Of a DNA stretch of 64,000 nucleotides, positions 62,129-64,000 are shown piece after piece; the stretch's first letter is position 1; each line of letters opens with the position of its first letter. The position numbers and the translations under genes are program-made. The DNA is from Casuarina equisetifolia (Eukaryota; Streptophyta; Magnoliopsida; Fagales; Casuarinaceae): contig CM052357.1 in assembly GCA_028551475.1 (NCBI GenBank), positions 20,378,451 through 20,442,450 of the forward strand. The letters run 5' to 3'. The notes beneath the pieces were generated by a model, which made no database searches, was not told the DNA's origin, and saw nothing but the letters and a program-made list of their open reading frames with translations.

Positions 62129-64000
62129 TTTTTTTCCTAACATGTATGCCCCTGCTGAATTGTTCCAAAAAAAAGTTCAGATTTTCGTTTAATTTTCTTT
62201 TCATTTATAAATTGATCTTCGCTTCACATCCATGTTCCACATGTTATCCGGGTACAAAAGGGGTTGCAATCTCTCTAGGGCTTCTTGTTTGATTTTATGG
62301 AGTGATGTTAAAATCTATAAAATTCCCATCTCATTTATTAACAGAGTAGAGAAGTTCATTCTCTTAAATGAGTATGTAATGCTAGGGTATACACCCCTAT
62401 GTCTTTGTGTTATTTTGTTTTTAAATGAATAAACTTCCATATTTGTAAAAAAAGAAAAATTAAAAAAAGAAGTTCCAGCAAGATCATACCTTCTAATAAT
62501 ATTTCTACTTCTTTTTAGTTGAAATACAATTCTCATGAGTGCACATCCTTTTGGATTAAGAAATTCAATTTGTTTGATTAGGGTCATACGAACAACAGGG
62601 CCAGGCTAAAGCCTGTTACATTAGAAATTCTTTTGTTAATCAGCAGAGGCACAGCAGTTTAAAAGTAAAGGGGTTCTGCAGTTTTCAGTTCATTTATTAA
62701 AAGAAGTAAGGGATGACGAAAGTGTGGGTGCAAATTTAATTGAAGCACTTATGTTTCTGCTTCAAGGTGGCCCATTTGGATTCTCTCAGATTACAGGGCG
62801 ATATTGCTTGAGATTATTAAATTTGAACAAGATGGGGAAGTTACTATATGCAGCAGCTATGCAATACTACGGCAAGATAGTATCACTGAAGCGACTAAGT
62901 CCTTTCAGATGCTTCTGGAAAAGTCTTCAACGTAGAAAAAATCCAGCACTTGCAGTGTCCATCCAGGACGACTTACTTATGTTTGGAGAACTATAATAAA
63001 TATCACTTATCAACGAGTAAAAAAGTAGTTGGTGATAAGAGAAACTCGACAATCTAATTCAATGTTATCCCCAGAACACGTATTTGCAGCTTTGTAATTG
63101 TCATGTTGGACACCAACTCGCGACGACAGTGATTTAGGTATTGCATATGGTCGATGATTCTTGCCAGGTGGTAACGCGAAAGAACATCTCGACAAAGTGT
63201 TTTTTTTTTTTTTCCTCCCCTCCACACACACCTGTTAAAGCTCTTACAAGAAGAATGGGTGGGGGGAAACAAAAACAAGAGAATAAGGTTGAAAAATAAG
63301 GTCGTAGTAAATGTGAAGGACAAAAGTCATAATTCCCGTGCGGGGTAAAGCCTGTTACCTGGTATCTAGGAGGTAATGTTTCTGGAAAGCCATCCTTCCA
63401 AAGAATTTTACGACAAACATAAGAGTGATCTTCTTCGAGGATGGAAATCAAAAAATCTACTTTGACGTGATGTATGGACTTGTCTCTTTCTTTGTCTCTT
63501 TCATGTCCGTTATTTAAGTGTTTGGTTGGACCAAAAGAAAATAACTGACACATGTTTCCTAGAACTAATTTCATCGGATTCTTTTAATTCTATCAGCATG
63601 TTGAAATTTTTGTTCATATAATTTGAGCACTTAAGCCTCTACAGGTCTCGATTCCACAAACATAGCACCGTCTTTAACTTTGTGGCACACCAAGCTGTCA
63701 CATAAAGAGGTATGATCCACATTGCACTTCACCAAGCTCCCAAATACATGGGGAGCCGCTTGCCGTGGATGTGCATATCGTGTTGATCTTTTGATGACAA
63801 ACAAGCTGATTTGGTTCAAAAACAAACTCTTTGAATCCAGTTTTCTTTCCATGGATTTCCTTTTCTCCCTCTTTCTGACTTATTTATTGTTTTGGTTGTG
63901 TTAGCTGAGTACGAAATCTGAAATCATTAAGGGGGAAGCTTGGATTTGACCTCCAGTAGGTTGTGGGGTCACCTTGTTCTTCGTTTGAGGGTCTCCGGTT
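62129..64000. other. Right end of window, no recognised gene
   Basis: Short frames on both strands (for example 62724-62996 plus and 63134-63574 minus) show no known domain or splice-consistent extension. An AT-rich stretch runs at 62.3-62.6 kb and a 14-T run lies near 63200. A gene continuing beyond the window cannot be excluded. Confidence 0.45.

Noticed and set aside
63134..63574. 146-codon minus-strand frame near the right edge
   Set aside because: No motif, contains homopolymer-derived runs, and no convincing initiation or splice context.

Overview
The window is nuclear DNA from a flowering plant, most likely a eudicot. The evidence is a five-unit polyubiquitin gene with an intron in its 5' leader, a plastid thiamine-thiazole synthase, cell-wall genes (XTH, pectinesterase, COBRA-like), a RIC/CRIB effector, a single-repeat R3-MYB, spliced genes with short GT-AG introns, and many Ty1/copia LTR retroelements using the initiator-Met tRNA primer site. 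Species cannot be fixed from sequence alone. Nothing bacterial, organellar or viral was seen beyond plant retroelements.

Layout. 1-4.1 kb: AT-rich repeats, then polyubiquitin (+). 4.5-17.35 kb: a gene-free retroelement nest. An old minus-strand copia relic (about 4.5-11.6 kb) is split inside its reverse transcriptase by a 2.6-kb non-autonomous LTR element (4780-7386). It is split again between gag/protease and integrase by a collapsed copia (9381-10205). A second, plus-strand copia relic follows (about 11625-17349). 17.35-29.6 kb: gene-sparse, with an R3-MYB of the CPC/TRY type (+), a CRIPT homologue (-), an XTH (-) and a tRNA-Leu(UAG) (+). 31.1-36.3 kb: compact plus-strand block of THI1, a PPR protein and an OST3/OST6 subunit. 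36.3-41.4 kb: about 5 kb without a recognised gene, holding a TRIM element (38347-38804) and a 281-bp tandem duplication. 41.4-54.5 kb: plus-strand genes for NTF2, pectinesterase, RIC/CRIB protein and COBRA-like protein, with a probable second TRIM-like element at about 51.7-52.0 kb. 55.0-60.8 kb: a complete-length but inactivated minus-strand copia with two LTRs and a near-perfect target duplication; its leader has a very dense cluster of W-box cores. 61.6-62.1 kb: a LEA-2/NDR1-HIN1-like gene.

The protein genes are independent eukaryotic transcription units with no operon logic. Several act at the cell wall or plasma membrane (XTH, pectinesterase, COBL, RIC), and OST3 works in ER N-glycosylation. 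Multi-exon models (R3-MYB, CRIPT, XTH, THI1, NTF2, PME, RIC, COBL) were assembled by hand from splice signals and phase; every one closes in frame to its stop. The most interesting content is the retroelement stratigraphy, the two miniature LTR elements, the W-box-rich leader, and two small multi-exon genes that simple ORF scanning misses (R3-MYB and CRIPT).
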